Of a DNA stretch of 64,000 nt, positions 1 through 9,035 are shown piece after piece. The notes below the pieces were generated by a model that searched no databases, had not been told where the DNA came from, and was given only the letters and a program-made list of their open reading frames with translations. This stretch comes from DRVV01 sp038868255. Lineage in GTDB: Archaea; Thermoproteota; Bathyarchaeia; Bathyarchaeales; Bathycorpusculaceae. Position 1 is the stretch's first letter. Each line of letters begins with the position of its first letter. The stretch spans positions 1 through 64,000 of the forward strand of contig JAWCTJ010000001.1 in NCBI GenBank assembly GCA_038868255.1. Direction: 5' to 3'. The translations under genes were made by a program, and so were the position numbers.

Positions 1-780
1 TTCGGTGCCTTAATAGGATGGGTAGCCACACTGGTGGCTCTGTATCACCGTGAAAAAACTGGCAGAGGACAGTTTATCGAGCTTTCTCAAATTGAGAACA
101 TGATAAGGTTGCTTGATTGGACGTGGCTTTGGGTTTACTTCACAGGTAAAAACAGGGAACCTTCTGGAAATTTGGATGTGGCAATAGTCCCGATGGGGGT
201 TTTCAAGACGGCTGATGGATACGTCGCCATTGCTGCTCCAGCTCCAGAAGAGTTCAAAGGTCTTTGCATAGCCATGGGAATGCCGGAGCTGGCGGATGAT
301 CCCAGGTTCAGCGAGTATCTAAGCAGGGTGAAGGAGGAAAACCAGAAAGAGCTGTATGGAATAATAGCCACATGGTGTGAAAAACAGAAGTCAAACATCA
401 TATTAGAGCTTGCTGAGAGACATGGTTTTGCAGCTGAGCTTGTAAGAACTGCAAGGGAATTTTATAATGATAGGCATTGGCTTGAAAGGTGCCACTTATG
501 GGACATGGATAGCTGTGAACTTGGAATTCACAGAGACTCAACTTTCCCAGTTAAGATGTCTGAATCACCGCCTGTTCCGCTGAGGTGGGCAGGCAGGCCA
601 GTAGGTATAGATAACGAGTTCATATTAACCTCTGTGCTGGGCATGAACAGTGATGAGATAAAGAGACTCTATGAAGTTAAAGCTATAGGCAAGTGGATTG
701 ACACTCCAGGCCAAAAACCTCCACCGCAGCTTAAACAGCATCCTGAGGCTGAATGGTTTGCACATAGGATTACGGGGTGA
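1..780 (+). CDS. Class III CoA-transferase (CaiB/BaiF family), 5' end outside window
   Basis: The reading frame is open from the first base, so the N-terminus lies outside the window; about 260 C-terminal residues are visible. The sequence has CaiB/BaiF features: the YHREKTGRGQFIELSQ stretch that follows the CoA-binding core, then the small domain with a GVFKTADGYVAIA motif. Family members move CoA between carboxylic acids without free intermediates. The next gene is a second family member that starts almost on this stop codon, so the two may be subunits of one enzyme, as with the heteromeric benzylsuccinate CoA-transferase BbsEF. The substrate cannot be read from sequence. A role in activating an organic acid for the acyl-CoA genes downstream is inferred. 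Confidence 0.85.
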   Translation, partial: FGALIGWVATLVALYHREKTGRGQFIELSQIENMIRLLDWTWLWVYFTGKNREPSGNLDVAIVPMGVFKTADGYVAIAAPAPEEFKGLCIAMGMPELADDPRFSEYLSRVKEENQKELYGIIATWCEKQKSNIILELAERHGFAAELVRTAREFYNDRHWLERCHLWDMDSCELGIHRDSTFPVKMSESPPVPLRWAGRPVGIDNEFILTSVLGMNSDEIKRLYEVKAIGKWIDTPGQKPPPQLKQHPEAEWFAHRITG

Positions 781-785
781 ATGTT

Positions 786-2168
786 ATGGGTGAAAAAACG
801 CTTGAGGAGAAGATCAAAGAAGTTTTAGAAAAGAAGTATGATGAACGCTGGGAAGATTGGGTAAAAGATAGGGATCATCCCTCGAAGGATGGAACAAAAC
901 CTGATGCGCTTGAAGACATTGTAGTGCTTGATTTAAGCAGCAAGAACTTTGCGGGAATATTTTGCTCTTCAATTCTAGCTGAGTGGGGCGCGGAGGTTAT
1001 CAGGATAGAACCCCCCTCTGGGGACATGACTAGAATTTGGTCACCCTATGGCTTTATGCATAAGGACACAGGATTAGCCTATCTGAATGAAGGAAGAAAC
1101 AAGTATCACGTGACATTAAACTTGGAGACTCAAGAGGGACGTGAAATATTCAAGGACTTAGCCGCAAAAGCCGACGTGGTTATCGAAACATATAAGCCTG
1201 GAACAATGGACCGTTGGGGTGTTGGCTACAAGGACCTAAAAGAGATAAACCCGAGGGTGATATACGCAGCGATAACCACTTATGGTCAGTTTGGACCTAA
1301 ATCAGGAAGCAACATGCCGGATTATGACGTTACAGCTCAAGCGAGTTCAGGAATTCTTTCAGCAAATGGGGAACCCTTAGACTCAAGTAAACCTCCTGAG
1401 GAGCAGCCTTGGGCAGCTCCAACTAAAACTGGAAATTGGATGGCATGGTACGCCGCTGGCGCATTCACCGCAGGGGCGATACTTTGTGCGCTATTATACA
1501 GGGCATCAACAGGTAAAGGCCAGATGATAGACTGTTCAACAGCCGAAGCCTATCATAGGCTTGACATAGGACACCTCGTAACGTTGTGGGAGGGGTTCGG
1601 CGAGATCCACCCGCGAACTGGAGGACTAGATTATACCCTGTGGCTTTACGGATTCTTCAACTGTAAAGATAAGCCGGCGTTCTTAGGGGCGATAAGCATC
1701 GACATGTGGTACGCCTTCGCGGATGCCATGGGAAAGTGGGAGGAATGGGGACCATCAGCTTATCAGGCACTATCTCAGCTTATACCCTGGGATGTACAGC
1801 AGAAAATGGCACGTGAAGTTGAAAATGAAACAAGGAAATATACTTATGAAGAACTCCTCAGGAAGTCTGTTGAGTATGCTAAATCGGGGAAACTTGCTCC
1901 AAGAACATTCGCTGTAGGAGAGGTGCAGGATCCGATCGATGTTGTAAAGCAGGATAACTGGTGGATAAGAGGTATTTTCCAGCGAGTAAATGATCCGGTA
2001 TACGGCGAGGTTGTTGTTGCAAAACAGGCGCCGTTAATGACGGAAACCCCACCGCGGATTAAGTGGGCGTGTAGGCCTGTCGGCTTCGACAATCAATACA
2101 TATACTCTAAGTACCTTGGTTTCGGACCTGAAAAACTTAAAGAGCTAAAAGATAAGGGGATTATTTGA
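786..2168 (+). CDS. Class III CoA-transferase (CaiB/BaiF family), second subunit or paralogue
   Basis: About 460 residues. The core begins near residue 45 with a VVLDLSSKNFAGIFCSSILAEWGAEVIRIEPP-type nucleotide fold, followed by the NLETQEGREIFKDL segment and the AADVVIETYKPGTMDRWG-like stretch typical of CaiB/BaiF CoA-transferases. A GTG at 777 overlaps the upstream TGA. The ATG at 786 is preferred because GGGGTGA at 774-780 lies a normal ribosome-binding distance before it. The protein carries a charged N-terminal extension of about 40 residues before the usual fold. Tight coupling to the preceding transferase suggests a two-subunit enzyme. The acyl substrate is unknown. Confidence 0.86.
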   Translation: MGEKTLEEKIKEVLEKKYDERWEDWVKDRDHPSKDGTKPDALEDIVVLDLSSKNFAGIFCSSILAEWGAEVIRIEPPSGDMTRIWSPYGFMHKDTGLAYLNEGRNKYHVTLNLETQEGREIFKDLAAKADVVIETYKPGTMDRWGVGYKDLKEINPRVIYAAITTYGQFGPKSGSNMPDYDVTAQASSGILSANGEPLDSSKPPEEQPWAAPTKTGNWMAWYAAGAFTAGAILCALLYRASTGKGQMIDCSTAEAYHRLDIGHLVTLWEGFGEIHPRTGGLDYTLWLYGFFNCKDKPAFLGAISIDMWYAFADAMGKWEEWGPSAYQALSQLIPWDVQQKMAREVENETRKYTYEELLRKSVEYAKSGKLAPRTFAVGEVQDPIDVVKQDNWWIRGIFQRVNDPVYGEVVVAKQAPLMTETPPRIKWACRPVGFDNQYIYSKYLGFGPEKLKELKDKGII

Positions 2169-2272
2169 GAGCATCAACAAGGTAAACAACAGTAGTATTT
2201 AAAAGTTACATGAAGGTAAATATTTTATGTGAAATCTCAAGGTTAAATTAATCGGGACTTGAGGGACCGCTT

Positions 2273-3004
2273 TTGGGGCTTGTAGAGGGAATCGGCGTAA
2301 CAAAACGCTTCGGAGGCTTGGTGGCGCTAAAAGACGTTGATTTTCATGTTGAAGAAGGCGAGATAGTGGGGCTGATAGGGCCTAACGGAGCGGGGAAAAC
2401 TACGCTTTTTCAAGTGATTTCAGGAACCTTTCGTCCCACATCAGGAATAATAAAATTCGACGGCAAAGATATTACGGGCGCCGGAGCCCACAAAATCTGC
2501 AAGTTGGGCATAGCGAGGACTTTTCAGACGCCGAAACCTTTTCCAAACATGACAGTTTACGAGAATGTGTTGGCAGCTGCACTATTCGGCTGTACCAAAA
2601 GCAAAAGCTTCACGAATCACGAGAAGGAGCTTACCCAAATACTTGAAAAATTGGGATTAGCCGAGAAAAGCAACGTGCCAGCTGCGGGGTTACCTATATT
2701 TGAGCAGAGAACCCTTGAAATTGCAAGGGCTCTTGCAACTAAGCCTAGGCTGCTACTGCTAGACGAAGTCATGGCGGGTTTAAATCCATCTGAAACAGCG
2801 CATATGCTTAAGATTGTAAGAGGGCTGAGGGATAATGACAGCATCACCATATTCATGATTGAGCATAACATGCGTGCTGTTATGGAGATAGCTGATCGAA
2901 TAACGGTTTTGCATCAAGGTATGAAAATTGCAGAAGGAACACCTAAAGAAGTAGCGAGAGCCCCGCAGGTTGTTGAAGCCTATCTAGGTGAAGCCTATGC
3001 TTGA
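2273..3004 (+). CDS. livG: Branched-chain amino-acid-type ABC transporter ATPase (LivG-like)
   Basis: A 243-residue ABC ATPase of the LivG type. Walker A GPNGAGKTT is at residues 36-44, Walker B LLLLDE at 160-165 with the LivG-style VMAGLNPSE after it, and the switch histidine is in IEHNM. The ABC signature, normally LSGGQ (LPYGxQ in many LivG proteins), reads LPIFEQ at 140-145, so its glycine is missing. Translation appears to start at TTG 2273. With LivF next to it and LivMHK convergent downstream it forms a complete importer. Such transporters carry branched-chain amino acids but also aromatic acids, so substrate is open. Confidence 0.9.
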   Translation: MGLVEGIGVTKRFGGLVALKDVDFHVEEGEIVGLIGPNGAGKTTLFQVISGTFRPTSGIIKFDGKDITGAGAHKICKLGIARTFQTPKPFPNMTVYENVLAAALFGCTKSKSFTNHEKELTQILEKLGLAEKSNVPAAGLPIFEQRTLEIARALATKPRLLLLDEVMAGLNPSETAHMLKIVRGLRDNDSITIFMIEHNMRAVMEIADRITVLHQGMKIAEGTPKEVARAPQVVEAYLGEAYA

Positions 3005-3701
3005 GGTTAAGGAGTTGAATGTATCCCGTGGAAAAATACCTATTCTATGGAATGTAAACCTAAAGGTGAAAAGAGGAGAAATCGTATGCCTCATAGGGGC
3101 AAATGGAGCTGGAAAAACCACACTTTTAAGCTCAATAGCGGGAATCTTGAAGCCTGCTTCAGGAGCGATAATTTTTGACGGAAAAGAGATAAATGGAATC
3201 CCACCATACAAGGTCGTCGATTTGGGAATATCTTTTGTGCCTGAGGACAGGAAGCTTTTCCCGCACATGACTGTGCGCGAGAACTTACTGATGGGCGCCT
3301 ATACTCCAAAGGCGAGAGCTATGAAGGAAGAAAACTTTAAGCTAGTGTATCAATTGTTCCCCGTATTGAATGAAAGAGAAAAGCAGTTGGCTGTAACGCT
3401 TAGCGGTGGAGAACAAAGGATGCTGGCTATAGCCAGAGGGCTAATGTCCAGCCCGGACCTGCTAATGTTAGATGAACCTTCTCAGGGATTATCTCCAAAA
3501 GTGACGAAAGAGATATTTGAAGCTGTGAAAGAACTTAGAGATCGCGGTATAAGCATTTTACTCGCAGAGCAAAACGCTTATTGTGCTCTTAACTGCGCTG
3601 ACAAAGCTTGCGTGATGGAAACTGGAAGAATAACCATGACAGGAACAGGCCAGGAACTTCTTAATAATGGTTATGTTAAGGAAGCATTTTTGGGTCTTTA
3701 G
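2997..3701 (+). CDS. livF: Branched-chain amino-acid-type ABC transporter ATPase (LivF-like)
   Basis: A LivF-family ATPase of about 234 residues with Walker A GANGAGKTT, a canonical signature LSGGEQRMLAIARGL, Walker B LLMLDEPSQGLSP and a LLAEQNA switch region. The gene overlaps the end of livG. ATG 2997 is chosen over GTG 2988 because AGGTGA precedes it at a suitable distance. In an ATPase heterodimer, this subunit supplies the intact signature that the LivG partner lacks. Its 3' end overlaps the 3' end of the convergent permease gene livM by 26 bases. Confidence 0.92.
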   Translation: MLEVKELNVSRGKIPILWNVNLKVKRGEIVCLIGANGAGKTTLLSSIAGILKPASGAIIFDGKEINGIPPYKVVDLGISFVPEDRKLFPHMTVRENLLMGAYTPKARAMKEENFKLVYQLFPVLNEREKQLAVTLSGGEQRMLAIARGLMSSPDLLMLDEPSQGLSPKVTKEIFEAVKELRDRGISILLAEQNAYCALNCADKACVMETGRITMTGTGQELLNNGYVKEAFLGL

Positions 3702-4671
3702 CCAGCGCTTTTCCCATTCTGAATTTTGTTGTCTTCAGCCTTTCAAACATGCCCATTATTCCGTTTGGCATAAAAATGACAATTGCTAGGAGGATTATTC
3801 CGAGAATTATCTTGAAGTATTGAGCGTAAGCAACTCCAAGATAATGGCTAAGTAATGAAAGCGTTATTGACCCTGTTAAAGGACCGTAAACTGTTCCAGC
3901 TCCGCCGAGCAACGTCATTATAGCTGGCAAGAAGGAGTAGTCCGCATCAAAAGCAATGTCCGTGTTTATATACGTGAACCTTGTTGTGAAGGCGCCTCCC
4001 ATTAAACCAATGCACGTAGCGCTGATCGCGAAGCCCAAGGTTTTAAACAGGCTAGTGTTTACACCCACATGGACTGCGGCTTCTTCGCATTCGCCTACCA
4101 TTCTTAACGCAAGACCAAACTTTGACACGCGCAGAAGAGTGGTCAATAGAAGTATCGCAGCTGAGGTTACTAAGATTGCATAATACGATGTTTGAGAATC
4201 GAAGAAAATAGGTATATAAGTTCCACGGGTGCCTGTAATCGTTATTTCCCACCATTGAAAAACATTTTTAAAAACCTCACTAACCCCGAAAGTAAGTATT
4301 GCAAAGTATATGCCCTTAAGTCTTAAGGTCACTAAACCAATGACGAAAGCTAATACAAAATTTATTAACCCTGCGAAGAGCACAATAACTGGAAATGGCA
4401 AAACAGGGTAATAACCGTAATTAATGCTAAATTGCAGATATTTCGCAGTGAAATACAATCCTATTCCGAAGAAGGCCGCTGATCCTAAAGCAACATATCT
4501 CGTAAGGCCTGAAAAGAAATGCCAACTTACTGCAAGAGTGGCCCACAATAGAACAATTCTCAACAAGGATAAATGGTACTCTCCTAAAAAATATGGGGCT
4601 ATAGCTAAAAGTATGAGGATTATGGAGGCTGGGAGGATTCTTTTAAAGTTAAGTGTTTTGAATTTCAGCAT
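3676..4671 (-). CDS. livM: Branched-chain amino-acid-type ABC permease (LivM-like)
   Basis: A 331-residue, very hydrophobic membrane protein with about nine predicted membrane segments and the LivM signature region (LALRMVGECEEAAVHVGVNTSLFKTLGFAISA, paraphrased from the coupling loop). It would pair with LivH to form the membrane channel. It starts two bases after the livH stop, preceded by GGGCGGT as a possible ribosome-binding site, and is co-oriented with livH and the binding-protein gene. The ATPase genes lie on the opposite strand, converging on this gene. Confidence 0.92.
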   Translation of the reverse strand: MLKFKTLNFKRILPASIILILLAIAPYFLGEYHLSLLRIVLLWATLAVSWHFFSGLTRYVALGSAAFFGIGLYFTAKYLQFSINYGYYPVLPFPVIVLFAGLINFVLAFVIGLVTLRLKGIYFAILTFGVSEVFKNVFQWWEITITGTRGTYIPIFFDSQTSYYAILVTSAAILLLTTLLRVSKFGLALRMVGECEEAAVHVGVNTSLFKTLGFAISATCIGLMGGAFTTRFTYINTDIAFDADYSFLPAIMTLLGGAGTVYGPLTGSITLSLLSHYLGVAYAQYFKIILGIILLAIVIFMPNGIMGMFERLKTTKFRMGKALAKDPKMLP

Positions 4672-4673
4672 GA

Positions 4674-5534
4674 TTACCGCCCTAATAATCCTTTAGGTTT
4701 GAGTATAAGCATTATAATAAGAAAAGTGTAAACAACAGCCATAGTTATTAAAGGATCTACTTTGAAAGAAGCATAATAAATATACCCTATAAGGAACCCT
4801 CCTAGTAAGCTGCCAATGAAGCTTCCCATACCTCCCAGGATGATTACCGCTAAAGCAATGAAAGTGTACTGAGGACCTATGTAAGGCGTTGTATTAGTAT
4901 AGATCATGGATATCATTGAACCAGCTAAGGCACTTATGAGAACACCCAGCCCAAATGATAATGAATGTATTTTCAAAATGTTTATTCCAACTAGTTGGGC
5001 ACCTACTGGTTCTTCAACAGCAGCACGCATAGCCAAGCCTGTCCTTGTTAAGCGCAGCATTAAGTATAGGGCTATGCTAATAGTTATGGATATAAGCGCA
5101 GCAATTATCATGTTTATTTTAAAAAGTTCCCCGAATATTGGTACAGTTTCATTGAGATAAGCAACGCCTATTGGAGTCGCACCGAACAGGGTTTTAACTA
5201 CATTCTGGATAATGAACTGGAGACCGAAACAAGCTAGAAGCGACCTAAATTCAAGCTCTTCAGCAGACTTAGACAGGTTGACTAGTTTACGGAAAACGAT
5301 TAATTGAATTAAAACACCTATAAAGAAAACGATGGGCCCGCTTACTGCAAGAGAAACAAGCGGATTAACCCCAAAATAAGTAAATAAAAGGTAGGTCACA
5401 TAGGCGCCTAACATGAGGAACTCTCCGTGAGCAATATTAAGAATTCGGGTAACACCATACTGAAGGTTAAGACCTATAGCTATTAGGGAAAATATTGCAC
5501 CTAAAATTGCGCCACCAACTATTATATCCATCAT
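4674..5534 (-). CDS. livH: Branched-chain amino-acid-type ABC permease (LivH-like)
   Basis: A 286-residue integral membrane protein with the LivH N-terminal motif GLNLQYGVTRILNIAHGEFLMLGAY and the coupling region LAMRAAVEEPVGAQLVGINI. It partners with LivM. GAGGT lies upstream of a double ATG at 5534/5531. The gene for the solute-binding protein sits directly upstream on the same strand, with 65 bases between them, so livK-livH-livM probably form one transcript. Confidence 0.92.
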   Translation of the reverse strand: MMDIIVGGAILGAIFSLIAIGLNLQYGVTRILNIAHGEFLMLGAYVTYLLFTYFGVNPLVSLAVSGPIVFFIGVLIQLIVFRKLVNLSKSAEELEFRSLLACFGLQFIIQNVVKTLFGATPIGVAYLNETVPIFGELFKINMIIAALISITISIALYLMLRLTRTGLAMRAAVEEPVGAQLVGINILKIHSLSFGLGVLISALAGSMISMIYTNTTPYIGPQYTFIALAVIILGGMGSFIGSLLGGFLIGYIYYASFKVDPLITMAVVYTFLIIMLILKPKGLLGR

Positions 5535-5599
5535 ATTAATACCTCACACCTCATTACATATTATTCAAAAAAGAAAAGGGAGTTCATCGATTAAAACCC

Positions 5600-6877
5600 T
5601 TAAGGCCATGCTGGCTTTGGACAAATTATGTCTGCTGATGCAACTTCTCGTGGCCAAATTACTTCCATCATTTCTCCGCCTTGCCACTGAGTTATCGTTC
5701 CAGTTAACTCGCATTGCATGCTGTAACCCTGTCGAAGCTTAGTCTTTCCTACAACAGTATCGAAAGTTTCAGTTGCAAGCGCATCTCGTATTTTTTCTCT
5801 GTTGAGACCAACCTTTTCAACAGCCTTGAAGAGGCATTGGAGACCCGCATAGAACGTAGCCGATGCGGGGAATGGATAGGCGCCGAGGCGTTGCTTATGC
5901 ATTTCTGCCCAGTCCTTTAGAGCCCCAGTTTTGTAGGATGCAGCGGGCCAGCCGTCATAGTAGCATACTCCTACCAGATCTTGCGGAGTGAAACCGAAGG
6001 GACCGAAAACCAAGAATGGAACCTCCATAGTCGGACCGATGAATACAAGCTTCGGATTGAAGTTTTGCGCCTTCATTTCACGTATTAAATCTGCACCTTC
6101 AGAATAGCCACAATCAATCACCACATCTACACCTGCACTTTTGAGGGTACTTACTATCGGAGCAAAGGTTGCAACGGGCAGGGTATAACTTTGTTGAACT
6201 GGAACTTGAAATCCTTTCTCCATGAGGCGATAAGCTATAGCTCCAGCGTACTCCACACCATGCTGGTCTGCATGGTGTATAATGCCCACCTTAGCAATTG
6301 GCGTCTTATTTTTATTTATGTAGTCAAGAAGGTTAGCCACCTCTATGCCTGTTTCGTCAGGTAGGCCAAGCACGCTGAACGCGTATTTGAATTCGCCACT
6401 TCTCATTTTCTCAGCAGCTTTGTCTGAGCCAAATGTTAAGGCAATTACTGGGTAATGATATTTCTCGTAAAGCGAGAACGCTGCAAAGCAGAAGGCGGTG
6501 CTCCAAGGCGCGAAAATGAGATCAACCTTGTCTTCCGTAATGAGTTTCTCAGTGTAGGTTAGCATTTTATCAAGGTTACTCTCATCGTCGTATACTATTT
6601 TATCAATAGGTAGCTTCTTGCCATACTCAGGCACGTATAGCCCGCCTTCTTTATTATAGTCCTCAATAATCCAGTCGTAATAGACATGATGTAGGGCACA
6701 GCCAGCAGAGTTAGGCCCAGTAATGGACTGCACAATTCCAATAACTATTTTATCTTTGGGCGGAGGGGCTGGTGTATAAACATAACAGTAGTAGACTACA
6801 CCTGCAACAGCTGCGATAATAATGATTATGGCGATGACTGCTGCCTGGATCTTGGTGATTGCTGCTTTTTCCAACAT
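5600..6877 (-). CDS. ABC transporter substrate-binding protein, LivK/periplasmic-binding type I fold
   Basis: About 425 residues. A short cytoplasmic N-terminus is followed by one strongly hydrophobic segment (AAVIAIIIIIAAVAGVVYY), then proline-rich PAPPPKDK and the LivK-like domain starting VIGIVQSITGPNSAG. This is the usual archaeal layout of a binding protein anchored outside the membrane. The ATG at 6877 is preferred to the one at 6922 because GGGGGAT precedes it at ribosome-binding spacing. The ligand pocket cannot be assigned. The gene heads the livK-H-M run. The neighbouring acyl-CoA and aromatic-type genes make an organic acid ligand possible. Confidence 0.88.
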   Translation of the reverse strand: MLEKAAITKIQAAVIAIIIIIAAVAGVVYYCYVYTPAPPPKDKIVIGIVQSITGPNSAGCALHHVYYDWIIEDYNKEGGLYVPEYGKKLPIDKIVYDDESNLDKMLTYTEKLITEDKVDLIFAPWSTAFCFAAFSLYEKYHYPVIALTFGSDKAAEKMRSGEFKYAFSVLGLPDETGIEVANLLDYINKNKTPIAKVGIIHHADQHGVEYAGAIAYRLMEKGFQVPVQQSYTLPVATFAPIVSTLKSAGVDVVIDCGYSEGADLIREMKAQNFNPKLVFIGPTMEVPFLVFGPFGFTPQDLVGVCYYDGWPAASYKTGALKDWAEMHKQRLGAYPFPASATFYAGLQCLFKAVEKVGLNREKIRDALATETFDTVVGKTKLRQGYSMQCELTGTITQWQGGEMMEVIWPREVASADIICPKPAWP

Positions 6878-7053
6878 AAGAAATCCCCCATTTTCAGCGG
6901 TTATTCTGTTTAATATCTTCATTATTTAAAACTTACGCACAACTCAAAGTTAACAACAAAGTATATACATATTATTGTAAGTATATATGAAACTATTAAT
7001 TTCCATAATGAAGAACTATTAAGTAATCCTGCAGCTTTCACATTTGTTTCATT

Positions 7054-8955
7054 TTAACGAAGTATCCCAAGTCTGATAAGATTGGAAGCAACATCCTCCA
7101 GTTCCAATTGTTTCAGCTTTTCCACAGTAGGAAGTCCCGTTTTAGGATCAAAGCCCCTTTCAACATAATACTCATCTAAAAGGGTTCCCAAGTAATCTTC
7201 GCATTTCATTCCCTTTCCCAGGCCTGAAGGACACGGTTCATACATCCATCTTCCATGAAGAACATCGTCCTTTCTGGAAACACCTAGACGTGCATTGAAA
7301 GCCTTTTCTACGCATACAATTCTTTCTCCGCATCTTGCAATTTCTTCAGGTTTCATTTTTATGCCTGTAACCGCCGAGAATATCTCGGCGTAATGCTCCA
7401 TGTAAAATGCGCGTACTGGTTTCTTAAGCATAAGCGATAAGGCTGGGAAATGACATATGCCTAAGGAGTTGATCACAGCATTAAAATCTTCGTGGTACTT
7501 GACGCTTTTAGCCTTCAAACCAAGTGTTGTTGGATAGCCAACATCAGGGGCGCCGAATAGCCTTACAGAGGAATCCGTTCTTTGCTGCTTGTCTATTTGG
7601 CAATGTGCCTTAAGATGATCAGCACCCCTTGTGGATATGGCATAGGCCAAAGCCCAATGCGGGAAACCCCTAACATCCTCAACCTCAGTTAATCCTTTGG
7701 AGTGGCAAACGTACTTCTCCGCGCTCAGCCTTCTCGCAGTGTGTACTGTTCCCTCAGCGAAGGTGTTTCCAGCACCTTTACGGAAGGCAATTTTCCACAT
7801 GGTTTCCTCTACAGCCGCATCGTTTCCCCATTCGTAATTTATACCTTCGCTGAAAATCTCAGATAGTAAGCCTCTCTGTTGCAGCTCCATGAGCAAACCT
7901 ATCAGGGTGCCGGTTTCAGTAGCGTCTAATCCAAGCTTGTTAGCCACGTTCTGAAGATGGAGAATACTGTTTATTCCGTAAATTCCAAGGTGGATGCCTA
8001 AAGAGCATATCACAATATAGTCTATTTTTCCACCATTTTCTTGAGCATATTTACCTTCTTTGATAAGCCAAGGATGCACACATGCAACTACGCAGCCATA
8101 ACTGCACGTAATCCTGCCAGTAGCATAATTCTCTATAAACTTGTCGGGGAAATCCGAGATTTCTGGTGCTACGGCATCCTGATAGTTTCTAACGGAGTGA
8201 CAACCTATCTCATTATAGAGTATGCATAGGCTTGTTGTTCCATACTTTGCCCATCCTTGAACCCCCGCGGAAGTGAGACTCTGTTTAAGGTCTTGAGCTA
8301 TTTGCCTCACTTTTTCAGGATCCGCAACCTCTATCTTCTTTGAACCGCGAACAGCTACTGCTTTGAGGTTTTTTGACCCCATCACGCAGCCTACGCCAGT
8401 TTTTGCCGCAGCCCTATACTTATCGAAAAGAATAGCAGCGAATTTCACTTGATTTTCTCCAGCAGGTCCTATGCAGGCTGTACGTACATCCTTTCCAAGC
8501 TCATTTTTCAGCTTATCATCAGTCTCGTAAACATCACATCCCCACAAATAGGATGCATCTCTAATCTCTACATTTTCGTTATCTATGAATAGATAAACAG
8601 GTTTGTTGCTTTTTCCGCGGATTACAAGATGATCGTAGCCTGCAAACTTGAGAGCAGACGCCCAGAACCCCCCAGCATTCGAATCTCCGAAAATTCCTGT
8701 GAGAGGAGAACGCGTTGTAACCCTGACTTTGCAGCCTAGAGGAAGTATGGTTCCGCCAAGCGGGCCAACGCCGAAAATTAACTCATTATCCGGGCTTAGC
8801 GGTGCAATCTCGGGCCCCACATCATTCCACAGAATCCAATCGTTAACCCCGCTGCCTCCAAGAAACTTTGCACCCCACTCAACTGGGAAGGGCTGTTTTA
8901 TAATTTTTCCATCTGTTAAATCTACTCTCAATATTGAACCGGCGTATCCAAACAT
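7054..8955 (-). CDS. Aldehyde:ferredoxin oxidoreductase family tungsten enzyme (divergent)
   Basis: A 633-residue AOR-family protein with the N-terminal tungstopterin-binding domain (GVGPLGGTILPLG, TTRSPLTGIFGDSNAGGFW). The cluster cysteines appear at C284, C288 and C292, with a fourth in SLGICHF. The first spacing is C-x3-C, where AOR normally has C-x2-C. The usual GPEYE stretch near residue 312 is replaced by DYIVICSLG, which loses the conserved glutamate and adds Cys317. This makes a plain aldehyde oxidase less certain. BamB, the benzoyl-CoA reductase subunit of this superfamily, also has a cysteine near the metal as far as I recall. GTGAGGGC precedes the ATG. Monocistronic. Confidence 0.85.
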   Translation of the reverse strand: MFGYAGSILRVDLTDGKIIKQPFPVEWGAKFLGGSGVNDWILWNDVGPEIAPLSPDNELIFGVGPLGGTILPLGCKVRVTTRSPLTGIFGDSNAGGFWASALKFAGYDHLVIRGKSNKPVYLFIDNENVEIRDASYLWGCDVYETDDKLKNELGKDVRTACIGPAGENQVKFAAILFDKYRAAAKTGVGCVMGSKNLKAVAVRGSKKIEVADPEKVRQIAQDLKQSLTSAGVQGWAKYGTTSLCILYNEIGCHSVRNYQDAVAPEISDFPDKFIENYATGRITCSYGCVVACVHPWLIKEGKYAQENGGKIDYIVICSLGIHLGIYGINSILHLQNVANKLGLDATETGTLIGLLMELQQRGLLSEIFSEGINYEWGNDAAVEETMWKIAFRKGAGNTFAEGTVHTARRLSAEKYVCHSKGLTEVEDVRGFPHWALAYAISTRGADHLKAHCQIDKQQRTDSSVRLFGAPDVGYPTTLGLKAKSVKYHEDFNAVINSLGICHFPALSLMLKKPVRAFYMEHYAEIFSAVTGIKMKPEEIARCGERIVCVEKAFNARLGVSRKDDVLHGRWMYEPCPSGLGKGMKCEDYLGTLLDEYYVERGFDPKTGLPTVEKLKQLELEDVASNLIRLGILR

Positions 8956-8993
8956 GATGAGCCCTCACGATGGCTATATATTTTGTAAAAGTA

Positions 8994-9019
8994 TATGTAT
9001 TTTTCGTGAAAAATACATA
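8994..9019. promoter_or_regulatory. Perfect 11-bp inverted repeat upstream of the first AOR gene
   Basis: The arms TATGTATTTTT and AAAAATACATA are separated by CGTG. The palindrome lies 39-64 bases before the AOR start codon and just upstream of an A/T-rich TATA-like stretch (8974-8984). It could be an operator. It also lies 17 bases after the 3' end of the membrane-protein gene at 9036, so a termination hairpin for that gene is the alternative. Confidence 0.4.
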
Positions 9020-9035
9020 ATTACCTGAGAAGAAA

